A stretch of 64,000 nucleotides of DNA from Fen-1364 sp049515135 (GTDB taxonomy: Bacteria > Spirochaetota > Spirochaetia > SZUA-6 > Fen-1364). The DNA is taken from assembly GCA_049515135.1 (NCBI GenBank), contig JBEKUJ010000019.1:1-64000 (forward strand), in the 5' to 3' direction. The notes beneath the pieces were generated by a model, which worked only from the letters and a program-made list of their open reading frames with translations, had not been told where the DNA came from and did no database searches. A program made the position numbers and the translations under genes. Positions 1 through 8,445 of this stretch are shown here, piece by piece. Each line of letters starts with the position of its first letter. Positions within the stretch are counted from its first letter, which is position 1.

Positions 1-138
1 CTTCACGCACCATCGTGTCTGGGAAAAGGGTAGTTCCAAGAGAGCAACGTGTCTAGTACTAGACGGACGTTACCGACTTTCTGCTGGTAGCCGACTCAAA
101 GGGTCAAACTGAGAACTGCTGCGCCAGAATCGGCAGAG

Positions 139-168
139 TTGGCAAGCCCGACCGGTTTCTGGTAGTAT
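139..168 (+). promoter_or_regulatory. Putative sigma-70 promoter of icd operon
   Basis: TTGGCA (139-144), an 18-base spacer and TAGTAT (163-168) lie just before icd. Transcription would begin near 175, so the in-frame ATG at 169 would fall upstream of the transcript and the ATG at 187 is preferred. The rest of bases 1-138 shows no gene. Confidence 0.5.
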
Positions 169-186
169 ATGCCCGCGGGGGGATTC

Positions 187-1404
187 ATGGGAGCCAAAAT
201 AACTCGGTCTGCTGCAGGTCTTTCTGTCCCGGACAATCCCTTGATCCCCTACATCGAGGGGGACGGCACGGGCCCCGACATCTGGCGGGCCGCCCGGCGC
301 GTGTTCGATGAGGCGGTGGCGCGCGCCTACGGCGGGAGACGAAGGATTGAGTGGATGCCCGTACTGGCCGGCGAGAAGGCATTCCGGGAGACGGGTGACT
401 GGCTCCCCGCCGAGACCGAGGACGCTTTTCGCACCCACCTGGTCGGCATCAAGGGGCCCCTCACCACGCCGGTGGGAGGCGGCATCCGCAGCCTCAATGT
501 CGCGCTCCGTCAGAAGCTCGACCTCTACGTCTGCCTGCGGCCCGTGAGATGGTTCCCAGGCGTCCCCTCACCCGTGGTGCATCCGGAAAAAGTGGACATG
601 GTAGTTTTCCGGGAGAACACGGAAGACGTGTACGCGGGGTTCGAGGCAAAGGAGGGCACGCCTGAGGCGCAGAAGCTCCTGGCTTTCCTCCGCGACACCA
701 TGGGATGGAAGATCAGAGAGGATTCCGGGATCGGGATCAAGCCCGTGAGCCGCATGGGCTCCGAGCGGCTTGTGCGCGCGGCCCTTCAGTATGCTGTCTC
801 GCACGCAAGGAAAAGCGTCACGCTTGTCCACAAGGGGAACATCCAGAAGTTTACGGAAGGGGCCTTCCGCGAATGGGGCTATGAGCTGGCCGGACGCGAG
901 TTCGCAGACACGGTTGTGCTCCAGAAGGAAAGCGGTGAGCAGCCGGCGCTGCCGCCGGGAAAGGTGCTGGTCAAGGACGCAATAGCGGACAATTTCCTCC
1001 AGCAGATCCTCACCCGGCCCGCCGAGTTCGACGTCATAGCCACGACGAACCTCAACGGGGACTACATTTCCGACGCCCTTGCTGCCCAGGTGGGAGGAAT
1101 CGGGATTGCGCCGGGGGGAAACATCAACTACGTCACCGGGCATGCCGTGTTCGAAGCTACGCATGGAACCGCTCCCAAGTATGCAAACAAGGACATGGCC
1201 AACCCTTCGTCCGTGCTCCTCTCGGGCCAGATGATGTTCGACTACCTGGGGTGGGGAGAGGCGGCGGCGCTCATCGAGAAAGGGCTCATGAAGACCATCG
1301 ACCAGAAAATCGTGACGTATGATTTTGCCAGGCTGATGCAGGGCGCAACGCAGGTGTCAACCTCTGCGTTCGCTTCACAGATCGTGGAGAACCTTGACGC
1401 ATGA
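187..1404 (+). CDS. icd: NADP-dependent isocitrate dehydrogenase
   Basis: A 405-residue TCA-cycle enzyme that oxidatively decarboxylates isocitrate to 2-oxoglutarate in the cytoplasm. The sequence follows the E. coli-type Icd closely: an N-terminal PYIEGDGTGPDIW nucleotide/substrate segment, KGPLTTPVGGGIRSLNVALR with the regulatory serine (Ser102 here, Ser113 in E. coli), CLRPVR, FRENTEDVYAG, LVHKGNIQKFTEGAF and NLNGDYISDALAAQVGGIG, and GTAPKYA near the C-terminus. Length is normal for the homodimeric bacterial class. The start at 187 is chosen over 169 because a promoter -10 box ends at 168 and a GGGGGGA run lies at 177-183. The stop overlaps the next gene start (ATGA), so it heads a four-gene operon. 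Its product 2-oxoglutarate is also the carbon skeleton used with glutamine synthetase further along. No AceK-type kinase is seen here. Confidence 0.97.
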   Translation: MGAKITRSAAGLSVPDNPLIPYIEGDGTGPDIWRAARRVFDEAVARAYGGRRRIEWMPVLAGEKAFRETGDWLPAETEDAFRTHLVGIKGPLTTPVGGGIRSLNVALRQKLDLYVCLRPVRWFPGVPSPVVHPEKVDMVVFRENTEDVYAGFEAKEGTPEAQKLLAFLRDTMGWKIREDSGIGIKPVSRMGSERLVRAALQYAVSHARKSVTLVHKGNIQKFTEGAFREWGYELAGREFADTVVLQKESGEQPALPPGKVLVKDAIADNFLQQILTRPAEFDVIATTNLNGDYISDALAAQVGGIGIAPGGNINYVTGHAVFEATHGTAPKYANKDMANPSSVLLSGQMMFDYLGWGEAAALIEKGLMKTIDQKIVTYDFARLMQGATQVSTSAFASQIVENLDA

Positions 1405-1952
1405 GCAGGCGGGCGGTCCAGAGGCCGCGCTACCCGAACAAGTTCCTGGTCCTGGGAGTAGCGGGGCTGGTGGCGGGCGGAGTGCTCCTGCTGTGGAACC
1501 TCGGGTACCTCCCCCAGCCCGGACGGCTGTGGCCAATTCCCGTCCTGGTGGCCGGGCTCTTCTTCCTCTACATGGCCTGGCCGCGGAAGCATTCGGACAC
1601 GTGGATCATCCCCGGCATGGTGCTCACCCTCGGCGGGCTCGTGTTCCTCCTTGCCAACACGGTGCTGGAGGGAGAAAGCCTTCAAAGGATCTGGCCCCTG
1701 TTCATGCTTGTCACGGGGATCTCCCTGGTCCCGTACGCGCTTCGCAAGAAGGGGTCCGCGCGAACTGCAATCATCGTGCCCGCGGCCTTCATCTCCTTTC
1801 TCGCCCTGTTCTTCCTGCTGTTCAGCCTCCATCGGGAAGGAGGAGGGCTTGTTGCCTTTGTCCGGCAGTGGTGGCCCATGATCCTGGTTTTCCTTGGAAT
1901 CACGCTTATCATTTCATTTTTCAGCACCCGCAGGCCGAGTAGTAAGGTATGA
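1401..1952 (+). CDS. Small multi-pass membrane protein of unknown function
   Basis: A 183-residue protein with a basic N-terminus (MSRRAVQRPRYPNK) followed by about five hydrophobic segments: residues ~15-32, 40-57, 64-84, ~93-108 and ~118-140, then a final one at ~155-175. Short charged loops (WPRKH, RKKGS) separate them. The paired-helix layout with short loops resembles small LiaI/LiaF-like or DUF5668-type membrane proteins, but no diagnostic motif is visible and no function is assigned. It starts inside the icd stop codon (ATGA) and ends in an ATGA overlap with the exported DUF4015 protein, so translation is probably coupled across all three genes. The neighbours downstream are exported, so a role at the cell envelope is an inference only. 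Confidence 0.85.
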   Translation: MSRRAVQRPRYPNKFLVLGVAGLVAGGVLLLWNLGYLPQPGRLWPIPVLVAGLFFLYMAWPRKHSDTWIIPGMVLTLGGLVFLLANTVLEGESLQRIWPLFMLVTGISLVPYALRKKGSARTAIIVPAAFISFLALFFLLFSLHREGGGLVAFVRQWWPMILVFLGITLIISFFSTRRPSSKV

Positions 1953-3958
1953 GCAGGCGGCTCATCCTCATCGTCGCAGTCTCCGTGATGTTCCTCTCAT
2001 CAGCGGGCATCGTCACCTTTCTCAGTGCTCAGGAGGGGTCTCCGGCGCCGCTTCAACCCCCTGCTCAAGGCTCGACGCGCCCCGGGCAGGCAGACTCGGC
2101 GAAGCCCCTCTCACTGGAGACCCAGTTCGCGCCGGACAGGATCTATCGAACCTCCTCCGCTTCTGTGTGGAGGGTTTCCCTGGACCTGGGAGTGCTTTTC
2201 TCTGCTGACGGCGGGAAGACCTGGACAGAGAAAAACACCGGGCTTCCCCGGAGGGCCGTGTACCCCTTCACCGAGGACAAGCCTCCCATCATCACGGACC
2301 TTTCCGTCGATCCCCTGAGCGAGAGCCGCGTTGGCATCTCGACTCTCGACACGATCTTCCTTTCCAATGACGGAGGGGAAAGCTGGAACAAGGTGGAGTT
2401 GAGGGACCCCATCCGGTCCAATGACCAGTTGACCTGTCTTGCGCTGGCGCCGGGAGACGCCAACGGCATCCTCGTTGGCACATCGTTTCACGGCTTCTTC
2501 GAGTCGCAGGACGGCGGGAACACCTGGAAGTCCCTCTCGGAGGCCCTGGTTCCGCTGCAGCTGGGGGGGGGCAATTTCGAGGAGATCGCCTCCCTTGCCT
2601 ATGACCCGTCTGACCCGTCCCTCATCTGGTTCGATCTCGGGTTCGGCAAAGGGCTCTACGTGCTGAAGCGCGGGACCAAGAACGTTTCCCAGATCGATCT
2701 CACCTCGGGTCCCGTCGGGGCTCCGATCCGAACCATTGCATTTCTGCGCCCGCAGGTGCAGGGTTCGCAAGCTCCGTGGCTCCTGGAGTGCCGCACCGAC
2801 AACGCCCGGTGGAGCTACGCCCCGGCAGACGGATCCTGGAGGCTGATGGAGAAGATTGATACTGCTGTGGCCATTCCGGCAGACAAGGCCCAGAGGATGG
2901 CCACCGCCGCGGACAAGTACGGCATCTACGTCTCCTCCCACCAGGCAACGGGGAAGTACCTGCAGGAGCACATCGATTTCCTCAAGTCACAGGGAATGAA
3001 CAGCATCGTCCTGGACTTCAAGGACGATTTCGGCTTCCTGACCTACGATACAAGCCTCGCCATTCCGAGCAAGATCGGGGCAGTGCAGAAACGTTTCAGG
3101 ATCGATGACGTCGTCCAGGCCGCGCACGCGAACGGGCTGTACCTTATCGGCCGGATCGTCGTTTTCCGCGACAAGCAGCTCTACAACGCGGACGACTATG
3201 CGTATGCGGCGTGGGACAAGACCGCCAACGCGCCGTGGCGTTACCTCAAGAAGGTCGTGGATCAGGACACCGGGGAAGAGAGCCTCGTCCAGGGCGAATA
3301 CTGGGTGGACCCTTTCTCCGAGTATGTCTGGGACTACAACATCGCCATCGCCCGCGAGCTTCAGGACAGGGGCGTGGACGAGGTGCAGTTCGACTATATC
3401 CGCTTTCCGTCGGACGGCGATCTGGGCCGCATTACCTGGCGCTACCGCAGAGAGGGCATGGGAAAGCTCGAAGCGCTGGAGTCCTTCCTGGCAAAAGCGC
3501 GTGAATCCCTCACCGTCCCCATCTCCACGGACGTCTACGGCTACTGCGGGTGGGCCCGGATCTCCAACTGGGTGGCGCAGAACATCGAGATGTATTCCCG
3601 GTACGTGGACGTCATCCAGCCGATGTTCTATCCCTCGCATTTCCCCCGGGATTTCCTGGGCTCCATGGCGTACCTGCCGAGGGCGCAGTACATCTACCAG
3701 GAGGGGAGCAGGCGGTCAGCGTACATCGTGGAAGGCCGCAGCGTCATCCGTCCGTATGTGCAGGCTTTCCGCATCGGAGGTGAGCTGAGCTTCACCCCGC
3801 CTGTCTACACCACGTACCTTGTGGACCAGGTGCAGGGCGCCCTCCAGGGAGCTGCGCAGGGCTTCACGCTCTGGAACGCCTCCAACGACTACTACATGGC
3901 CACCGTTCCCCTGGGACCGATGATCAGCCAGGCCATCGCCTCACGGGAGATACCATGA
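1949..3958 (+). CDS. Exported Asp-box propeller / DUF4015 putative glycoside hydrolase
   Basis: A 669-residue exported protein. Residues 1-28 form a Sec signal peptide. Residues ~70-320 contain sialidase/sortilin-type Asp-boxes (SADGGKTWTE, SNDGGESWNK, SQDGGNTWKS), the turn signature of BNR beta-propeller blades. Residues ~324-660 match the DUF4015 putative glycosidase TIM barrel, with SIVLDFKDDFGFLTYDT, the VDEVQFDYIRFPSDG strand-loop carrying candidate catalytic acids, and DVIQPMFYPSHFP. DUF4015 is related to GH13-like barrels, but substrate specificity is not known from sequence. The propeller may bind a glycan or cell-wall partner. It overlaps both neighbours by 4 bases. A run of nine G lies within the coding sequence at 2563-2571. 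An alternative view is a structural protein with a degenerate barrel, but the Asp and Glu residues are retained. Confidence 0.88.
   Translation: MSRRLILIVAVSVMFLSSAGIVTFLSAQEGSPAPLQPPAQGSTRPGQADSAKPLSLETQFAPDRIYRTSSASVWRVSLDLGVLFSADGGKTWTEKNTGLPRRAVYPFTEDKPPIITDLSVDPLSESRVGISTLDTIFLSNDGGESWNKVELRDPIRSNDQLTCLALAPGDANGILVGTSFHGFFESQDGGNTWKSLSEALVPLQLGGGNFEEIASLAYDPSDPSLIWFDLGFGKGLYVLKRGTKNVSQIDLTSGPVGAPIRTIAFLRPQVQGSQAPWLLECRTDNARWSYAPADGSWRLMEKIDTAVAIPADKAQRMATAADKYGIYVSSHQATGKYLQEHIDFLKSQGMNSIVLDFKDDFGFLTYDTSLAIPSKIGAVQKRFRIDDVVQAAHANGLYLIGRIVVFRDKQLYNADDYAYAAWDKTANAPWRYLKKVVDQDTGEESLVQGEYWVDPFSEYVWDYNIAIARELQDRGVDEVQFDYIRFPSDGDLGRITWRYRREGMGKLEALESFLAKARESLTVPISTDVYGYCGWARISNWVAQNIEMYSRYVDVIQPMFYPSHFPRDFLGSMAYLPRAQYIYQEGSRRSAYIVEGRSVIRPYVQAFRIGGELSFTPPVYTTYLVDQVQGALQGAAQGFTLWNASNDYYMATVPLGPMISQAIASREIP
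2563..2571 (+). repeat. G9 homopolymer inside a coding region
   Basis: Nine consecutive G encode part of QLGGGN in the propeller part of the DUF4015 protein. Slippage by one base would truncate the protein before its glycosidase-like domain. Confidence 0.9.
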
Positions 3959-5631
3959 GAGCACGATCTAAAAAGTCCACGGCTTCGCTTCTGCCGGCTG
4001 CCTTGCTGGCGGCCGCACTGCTGGCGGCCGCACTGCTGGCCGGCTGCGCCGGCGCGCCCAAACAGGATCAGGAGGCAGAGCGCGCCTCCAGGATCCAGGC
4101 GAACCTCCGCATAGCGGAAAACCTCACGGAGGTGGCCTCCACGCAGTCGCTGACCAGAGCATCGCAGCTCCTGGCAACCCAGGAGCTCACGGGAGAGCCT
4201 GCAACGGCCGAGCTTGCCACCTTCGGCGGCCGGCTCTGGGGCAGCCTGTACCCTGATCTGCCCAATCCCTATCCAGCGTCGTCAGGGTCCCCGGCTGACG
4301 CCCTGCCTCCCGGATCGAAGTTCTTCCAGCTGATGGGCCCGGCCCTTGCTCTCCTGGCCCCGGGACCTGTTCCTGATGACAGCCACGCCGCGGACATCAT
4401 GACGGGCCTCACCGCCGCGGACAACATCAACTCCGACTCGACCCTTCCTCCGTACCTTCAGGCGCTCCTTCTCGGGCGCCAGCAGAAGCCGGCGGATGCC
4501 ATCCGGCCTCTCTACGATGAGTGCCTGCGGCGCGATCCAGGATTCTATCCGGCGAAGCTCGGGGCCATTCAGACGGCCATCGACCAGGGAACGGCCGCCG
4601 CCGAGCTTCCGCTGCTCATGAAGTACGCCGGCGAGCTGCCCACGCAGATCCTGGTGCAGACCGCAACCGCGCGCATCTCCCTTGCCGGCGGACAGCCGCG
4701 ACAGGCGGCCGACGCCGCGGCCAGGGCCCTCCTGCTGGCCCCCGATTCCACCGATCTGCTGATCCTCCGGGCCCGGGCTTTCGATTCGGCGGGAGACTGG
4801 TACCAGGCCCTGTCAATCCTCGATTCTCTGTTGACCGTTGCGCCGAACAACGGCACGGCGCTGATCATGAAGGCCACCATCCTCTTCGAGAAAGCAGGCA
4901 ACCCCGACGGGGCGATGAAGATCCTTTCCGAGGTCGAAGCGAAGTTCCCCGCCGACCCTGCGTTTCCCGAGCTCCGCGGCAGGATACTGCTGGCGCGCGG
5001 GAACAGCACGGATGGAGAAGCCGCGCTCCAGGCCGCCCTGAAACTGGATCCGTCGCGGGTCAGCACTCTTGCGCTCCTGGCAGACGTCGCCGCACGGGCC
5101 GGACGCTGGCAGGAAGCCGCCGGATACCTCCAGCGCATTCCGGACCGGCAGAGAAGCTCCGGGATGTTCGAGCTGGGGTGGCAGATCGCAATGAAGCTGG
5201 CGGACTATGAGCAGGCGCTCGGATATGCGCAGACCCTGGAAAAGAGAGGGGGCGGAGACGATGCCCTGCTGTATCGGGTAAGGACCCTTGTCGCCGCCGC
5301 CCGGCCTCAGGAGGCGGAGGAACAGGCGACGGCGGACCTGAAGGTAGCGACCACGCCGGCAGTCCGCGGGTCCCTGTATTTTCTGCGCGCGCAGGCCGCG
5401 CGCCAGACCGGCGGTGACGCGGACGCAGTCATGACAGATCTTCGGGCCGCGCTGAACCAGAACCCCGATGACCACGACGCCCTCCTTGCAATCGCGGACG
5501 CCCTGAGCGGCGCCCATGAATACCGCAAAGCCCTCGCCTACCTGAAGCACGCGCAGGAGCTTTCGCCCGACGACGCTGACATCAGGGCCCGGGTCAGCGA
5601 CACGGCAAGACTGGCAGAGCCCGGGAACTAA
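3955..5631 (+). CDS. TPR-repeat lipoprotein
   Basis: A 558-residue lipoprotein. The signal peptide is a run of Ala/Leu ending in the lipobox LLAGC, with the lipidated Cys at residue 31. It is followed by AGAPKQDQEAERA. From about residue 150 to the end, helical repeats of 34-residue spacing appear (PADAIRPLYDECLRRDPGFYPAKLGAI, AADAAARALLLAPDSTDLLILRARAFDSAGDW, DALLAIADALSGAHEYRKALAYLKHAQELSPDDADI), so most of the protein is a TPR superhelix suited to protein-protein scaffolding on the periplasmic face of a membrane. It overlaps the DUF4015 gene by 4 bases and is the last gene of the icd operon. A plausible but unproven role is to hold the exported propeller/glycosidase protein in an envelope complex. 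The DNA of its signal peptide consists of 15-base tandem repeats. Confidence 0.9.
   Translation: MRARSKKSTASLLPAALLAAALLAAALLAGCAGAPKQDQEAERASRIQANLRIAENLTEVASTQSLTRASQLLATQELTGEPATAELATFGGRLWGSLYPDLPNPYPASSGSPADALPPGSKFFQLMGPALALLAPGPVPDDSHAADIMTGLTAADNINSDSTLPPYLQALLLGRQQKPADAIRPLYDECLRRDPGFYPAKLGAIQTAIDQGTAAAELPLLMKYAGELPTQILVQTATARISLAGGQPRQAADAAARALLLAPDSTDLLILRARAFDSAGDWYQALSILDSLLTVAPNNGTALIMKATILFEKAGNPDGAMKILSEVEAKFPADPAFPELRGRILLARGNSTDGEAALQAALKLDPSRVSTLALLADVAARAGRWQEAAGYLQRIPDRQRSSGMFELGWQIAMKLADYEQALGYAQTLEKRGGGDDALLYRVRTLVAAARPQEAEEQATADLKVATTPAVRGSLYFLRAQAARQTGGDADAVMTDLRAALNQNPDDHDALLAIADALSGAHEYRKALAYLKHAQELSPDDADIRARVSDTARLAEPGN
4000..4041 (+). repeat. 15-bp tandem repeat within lipoprotein signal peptide
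   Basis: About 2.8 copies of GCACTGCTGGCGGCC encode (ALLAA)n immediately before the lipobox Cys codon at 4045. The unit is a multiple of three, so copy-number change would lengthen or shorten the hydrophobic core without a frameshift. Confidence 0.85.
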
Positions 5632-5722
5632 GGCCCGGTGGAATGGCGCAACGCGGCGCGGGACACCGCGCACCCGACCTGGCAGGCCTGACCCCCGCGC
5701 GACGGCAACTGAAATCGATGAC

Positions 5723-6163
5723 TCAGGTCAGCTGCTCAAGGTGATGCTTCATGTGGCGGATGTAGTCCGCGATCAGGGCCTCCAGGGTCATGGGAGCGTT
5801 ATCGCCGATGCGGCACTGCGTCCGCAGCTTCTCCGCCGGCACGCGGCCGACAACGTGCGCCAGGTGCCTGTTCAACGCGCTCCACATGTCCACGATTCCC
5901 TGCCAATCTGCCTGGGCCCATCCCTGGACCCTGACCCAGTCGGTCTGGGCATAGCCGGGGAATGACAGCTCATCGGCGACCTGCGCGCGCACGAAGCGCT
6001 GGTGGTTGTTGCTCGCCGAGTCGATCAAGTGGCCAAGGATCTCTTTCCTGCTCCACTTGCCCGGCGCCGAGCTGGCCGACACCTCTTTCGGCTGCATGAG
6101 CCGCAGGCGCGGGACTTCGCGCTCTACGATCTGCTGGATTGCCCTGTCAAGAGATTCCGCCAT
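5723..6163 (-). CDS. DinB-like superfamily protein
   Basis: A 146-residue protein of the DinB/YfiT four-helix type. It reads ASSAPGKWSRKEILGHLIDSASNNHQRFVRAQ, where the KWS..EILGHLIDS helix with its His is typical of the family, and ends with the HMKHHLEQL helix that gives the second pair of metal-binding His residues. DinB-like proteins are metal-binding enzymes, some using low-molecular-weight thiols such as bacillithiol or mycothiol. The exact activity cannot be read from this sequence. Its start lies 17 bases inside the end of the U32 gene, so it is translated as the last gene of the 9573-to-5723 unit. It converges with the icd operon, and no clear terminator is seen in the 91-base gap. 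A second DinB-like gene is at 22328. Confidence 0.85.
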   Translation of the reverse strand: MAESLDRAIQQIVEREVPRLRLMQPKEVSASSAPGKWSRKEILGHLIDSASNNHQRFVRAQVADELSFPGYAQTDWVRVQGWAQADWQGIVDMWSALNRHLAHVVGRVPAEKLRTQCRIGDNAPMTLEALIADYIRHMKHHLEQLT

Positions 6164-8414
6164 TGTGTTGCTCCTTCTGCGTCTGAAAAAGATATGTGAT
6201 GCACTGGCTCACGACGACCTTGAAACGGTTCCTTCCCTGCCGCAGCTCCTCCGTGAAATCCTTCGGGCAGTCCTCCCTGCATCGTCCTCCGCCGTGGGCG
6301 TGCCTTTCATAGCAACCGAGGCTGTAGAAAAGCGGAGGCCTGTAGTCTTTTGCAACTGCGATGATCGGGGGCCCGTTCCCCGCCCCCGCTGAAACAGCGT
6401 TGAATGTTTCTTCGCCGCCCTCGATCCACGAGTAGGCAAAGAGAAGCTTCGCGGTGCGGCCAGCCAGGAATGAGAATGCGTCGAGGTTTGCAACGTAGAG
6501 GCAGTAGTCAATGAAGAAAAAGCAGTTCTCACGGCCTTCCAATCTGCGCGCGAGGTCGATGTGCCCCACATTGTTGAGCCCGATTGCAAAGCGCGTACCG
6601 GGATGCGCATCCGAAAGGCCTTGGAGCGCTCCCAGCCATTCCTCATCGTCAAGCATGACGGGCGGGAGAGGAACGAAGACAAACCCACCGCAGGAAGACA
6701 GCGCCGCAGGCCCTTCCCGCAGGGCCGCGATTGTCGCAAAGGGCACCGGCTGCCCGACAGGGGGAGACAGCAGTTCTCGACGGGAGAGCCTTGAAATCTC
6801 AAGGAGCGGGAACAGCGGCGCGGCCGCTGACAGGACGGGCGCAGGCGGAACAAGGGAGGCCTTCGCCCTTCGCTCGACATCGGACAGGAGCCATCCGTCC
6901 AGGGCGGCAAAGAGCTCATTTCTGGTCTTCTTCAGCTCCGAAGGGGTTACGAAGATCTCCGTATCCGCCCGCAGGGTCTCATTTTTGTAGGACAGGCCCG
7001 CAATGGTACATGAGGATTTTCCTGTTTCTCCGAAAAGCTTCCTGAGCACGGTCTCGAAGGACTTCCCCCCCGTGGATCCCATGAGCTGCAGGTCTTTTCT
7101 GAAAGCGAATGGGCTGACTGTACCTTCAGTTCGAAAGGTCAAAGCCCCTGTCCCGGCCTCTTCGCGGAGGGCCACCTGGAGATTGATCGGGACCCTGAAC
7201 AGGGGCACGCCTGATTCCTTAGCGGCGGGACGATCGAGGAACCGGGAAGAAAACAGCCGGATCTCCGCGCCTGCGGGAGGCAGCGGCGTGTCATCTCCCA
7301 CGAAAATGAATACCGCATCTCCCGGCTCGGCAAATTTCGTCTGTTTTCCGCCGATTGTGATTCTTCTCACAGGGAAAACTACTGGGTCACTGGCCGCCGG
7401 CGGCCAGTACCCTATCCCGTCATGCGCCGAGAGTCGCCCCTTGAGGCGGAGGCCCATCTCCCTGCCGCGCGTCCGCGTGACGGTCCCCAGCTGGACGCCC
7501 CGATGGCCCGGATACGCGGATGTGAGAAGCTCATCGCCATGAGACGAACGAAAGTATGCCTTTGTCTTTTCGCGGGAAAAGGCCGTGTCGGCATTCCTCT
7601 GCAGCTCTTCCAGCTCTCCTTCGGGTAGAGATTCTCCTTTATCGAGGATCTCCCGGTACAGTCTGGTCACGTGGAAGACGTACTCGGGAGATTTCATCCG
7701 TCCTTCGATCTTCAGCGAATCAATGCCGGCTTCCGCAAGCGTGCGGACCTCCGTGCCAAGGGAGAGGTCCCTGCAGGAGAATGAGCTTGCCTCCCTGCCC
7801 TGCCCTGAGCAGAACACGCTGCGGCAGATCTGCGCGCAGTCTCCCCTGTTTCCAGACCTGCCGGTCAAAGCCCAGGAGGCCAGACAGACTCCGGAGAAGC
7901 TGTAGCACAGCGCGCCGTGGATGAAGACCTCCAGCTCCACGCGGGGATGGCGGAGGCGCAGACGGCGGATCTGCTCCAGGGTCAGCTCCCGGGAGAGGAT
8001 GACCCGACGGATGCCCATCTCCTCGGCAAACCGCAGGCCGCTGTCGTTGTGGATGGCCATCTGCGTGGATGCGTGGATGGGAAGACGGGGGAAGCCGCGC
8101 GCAAGGATCGCACAGGTGCCGAGGTCCTGCACAATGATGCCATCAACCTGAAGGGACTCCAGCCACGCGCACAGCGAAGCGACGCGCGGCATCTCGTCCT
8201 GGCGGATGACCGTGTTCAGGGTCACGTAGACCCTGCGGCCGCGCTTCCGCGCCAGCTCCCGGATGCGCCTCAGCTGTTCCAGGCTGAAGTTCGCCGCCGC
8301 CTTTCGGGCGGAGAACTCTGTGAGGCCAAGGTACACGCCGTCTGCTCCCGCTTCGAAGGCCTGGCACGCAGCTTGGAAGCTCCCGCCTGGCGCGAGAAGC
8401 TCGGGCGTTTTCAT
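6147..8414 (-). CDS. Peptidase U32 / RlhA-type family protein
   Basis: A 755-residue protein. The N-terminal half is a U32 barrel: MKTPELLAPGGSFQAACQAFEAGADGVYLG, HASTQMAIHNDSGLRFAEEMG and the U32 signature EVFIHGALCYSFSGVC, followed by SGNRGDCAQICR, whose cysteines probably ligate an iron-sulfur cluster as in characterised U32 proteins. The C-terminal half fits the long U32 proteins with an added collagenase-like/DUF3656 region. Members with known function modify RNA (RlhA, TrhP hydroxylate C or U) rather than cut protein. The RNA methyltransferase directly upstream on the same strand supports an RNA-modification role here, which remains inference. The start at 8414 (MKTPELLAPGG) matches the family N-terminus. 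An in-frame GTG at 8429 is an alternative. The end overlaps the DinB-like gene. Confidence 0.9.
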   Translation of the reverse strand: MKTPELLAPGGSFQAACQAFEAGADGVYLGLTEFSARKAAANFSLEQLRRIRELARKRGRRVYVTLNTVIRQDEMPRVASLCAWLESLQVDGIIVQDLGTCAILARGFPRLPIHASTQMAIHNDSGLRFAEEMGIRRVILSRELTLEQIRRLRLRHPRVELEVFIHGALCYSFSGVCLASWALTGRSGNRGDCAQICRSVFCSGQGREASSFSCRDLSLGTEVRTLAEAGIDSLKIEGRMKSPEYVFHVTRLYREILDKGESLPEGELEELQRNADTAFSREKTKAYFRSSHGDELLTSAYPGHRGVQLGTVTRTRGREMGLRLKGRLSAHDGIGYWPPAASDPVVFPVRRITIGGKQTKFAEPGDAVFIFVGDDTPLPPAGAEIRLFSSRFLDRPAAKESGVPLFRVPINLQVALREEAGTGALTFRTEGTVSPFAFRKDLQLMGSTGGKSFETVLRKLFGETGKSSCTIAGLSYKNETLRADTEIFVTPSELKKTRNELFAALDGWLLSDVERRAKASLVPPAPVLSAAAPLFPLLEISRLSRRELLSPPVGQPVPFATIAALREGPAALSSCGGFVFVPLPPVMLDDEEWLGALQGLSDAHPGTRFAIGLNNVGHIDLARRLEGRENCFFFIDYCLYVANLDAFSFLAGRTAKLLFAYSWIEGGEETFNAVSAGAGNGPPIIAVAKDYRPPLFYSLGCYERHAHGGGRCREDCPKDFTEELRQGRNRFKVVVSQCITYLFQTQKEQHNGGIS

Positions 8415-8445
8415 GGAAGGAGAGTACACGATGTTCCCGCGCGCG

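Noticed and set aside
70..438. Minus-strand frame covering the icd start.
   Set aside because: It is antisense to the strongly conserved icd N-terminus and has no features of a protein.
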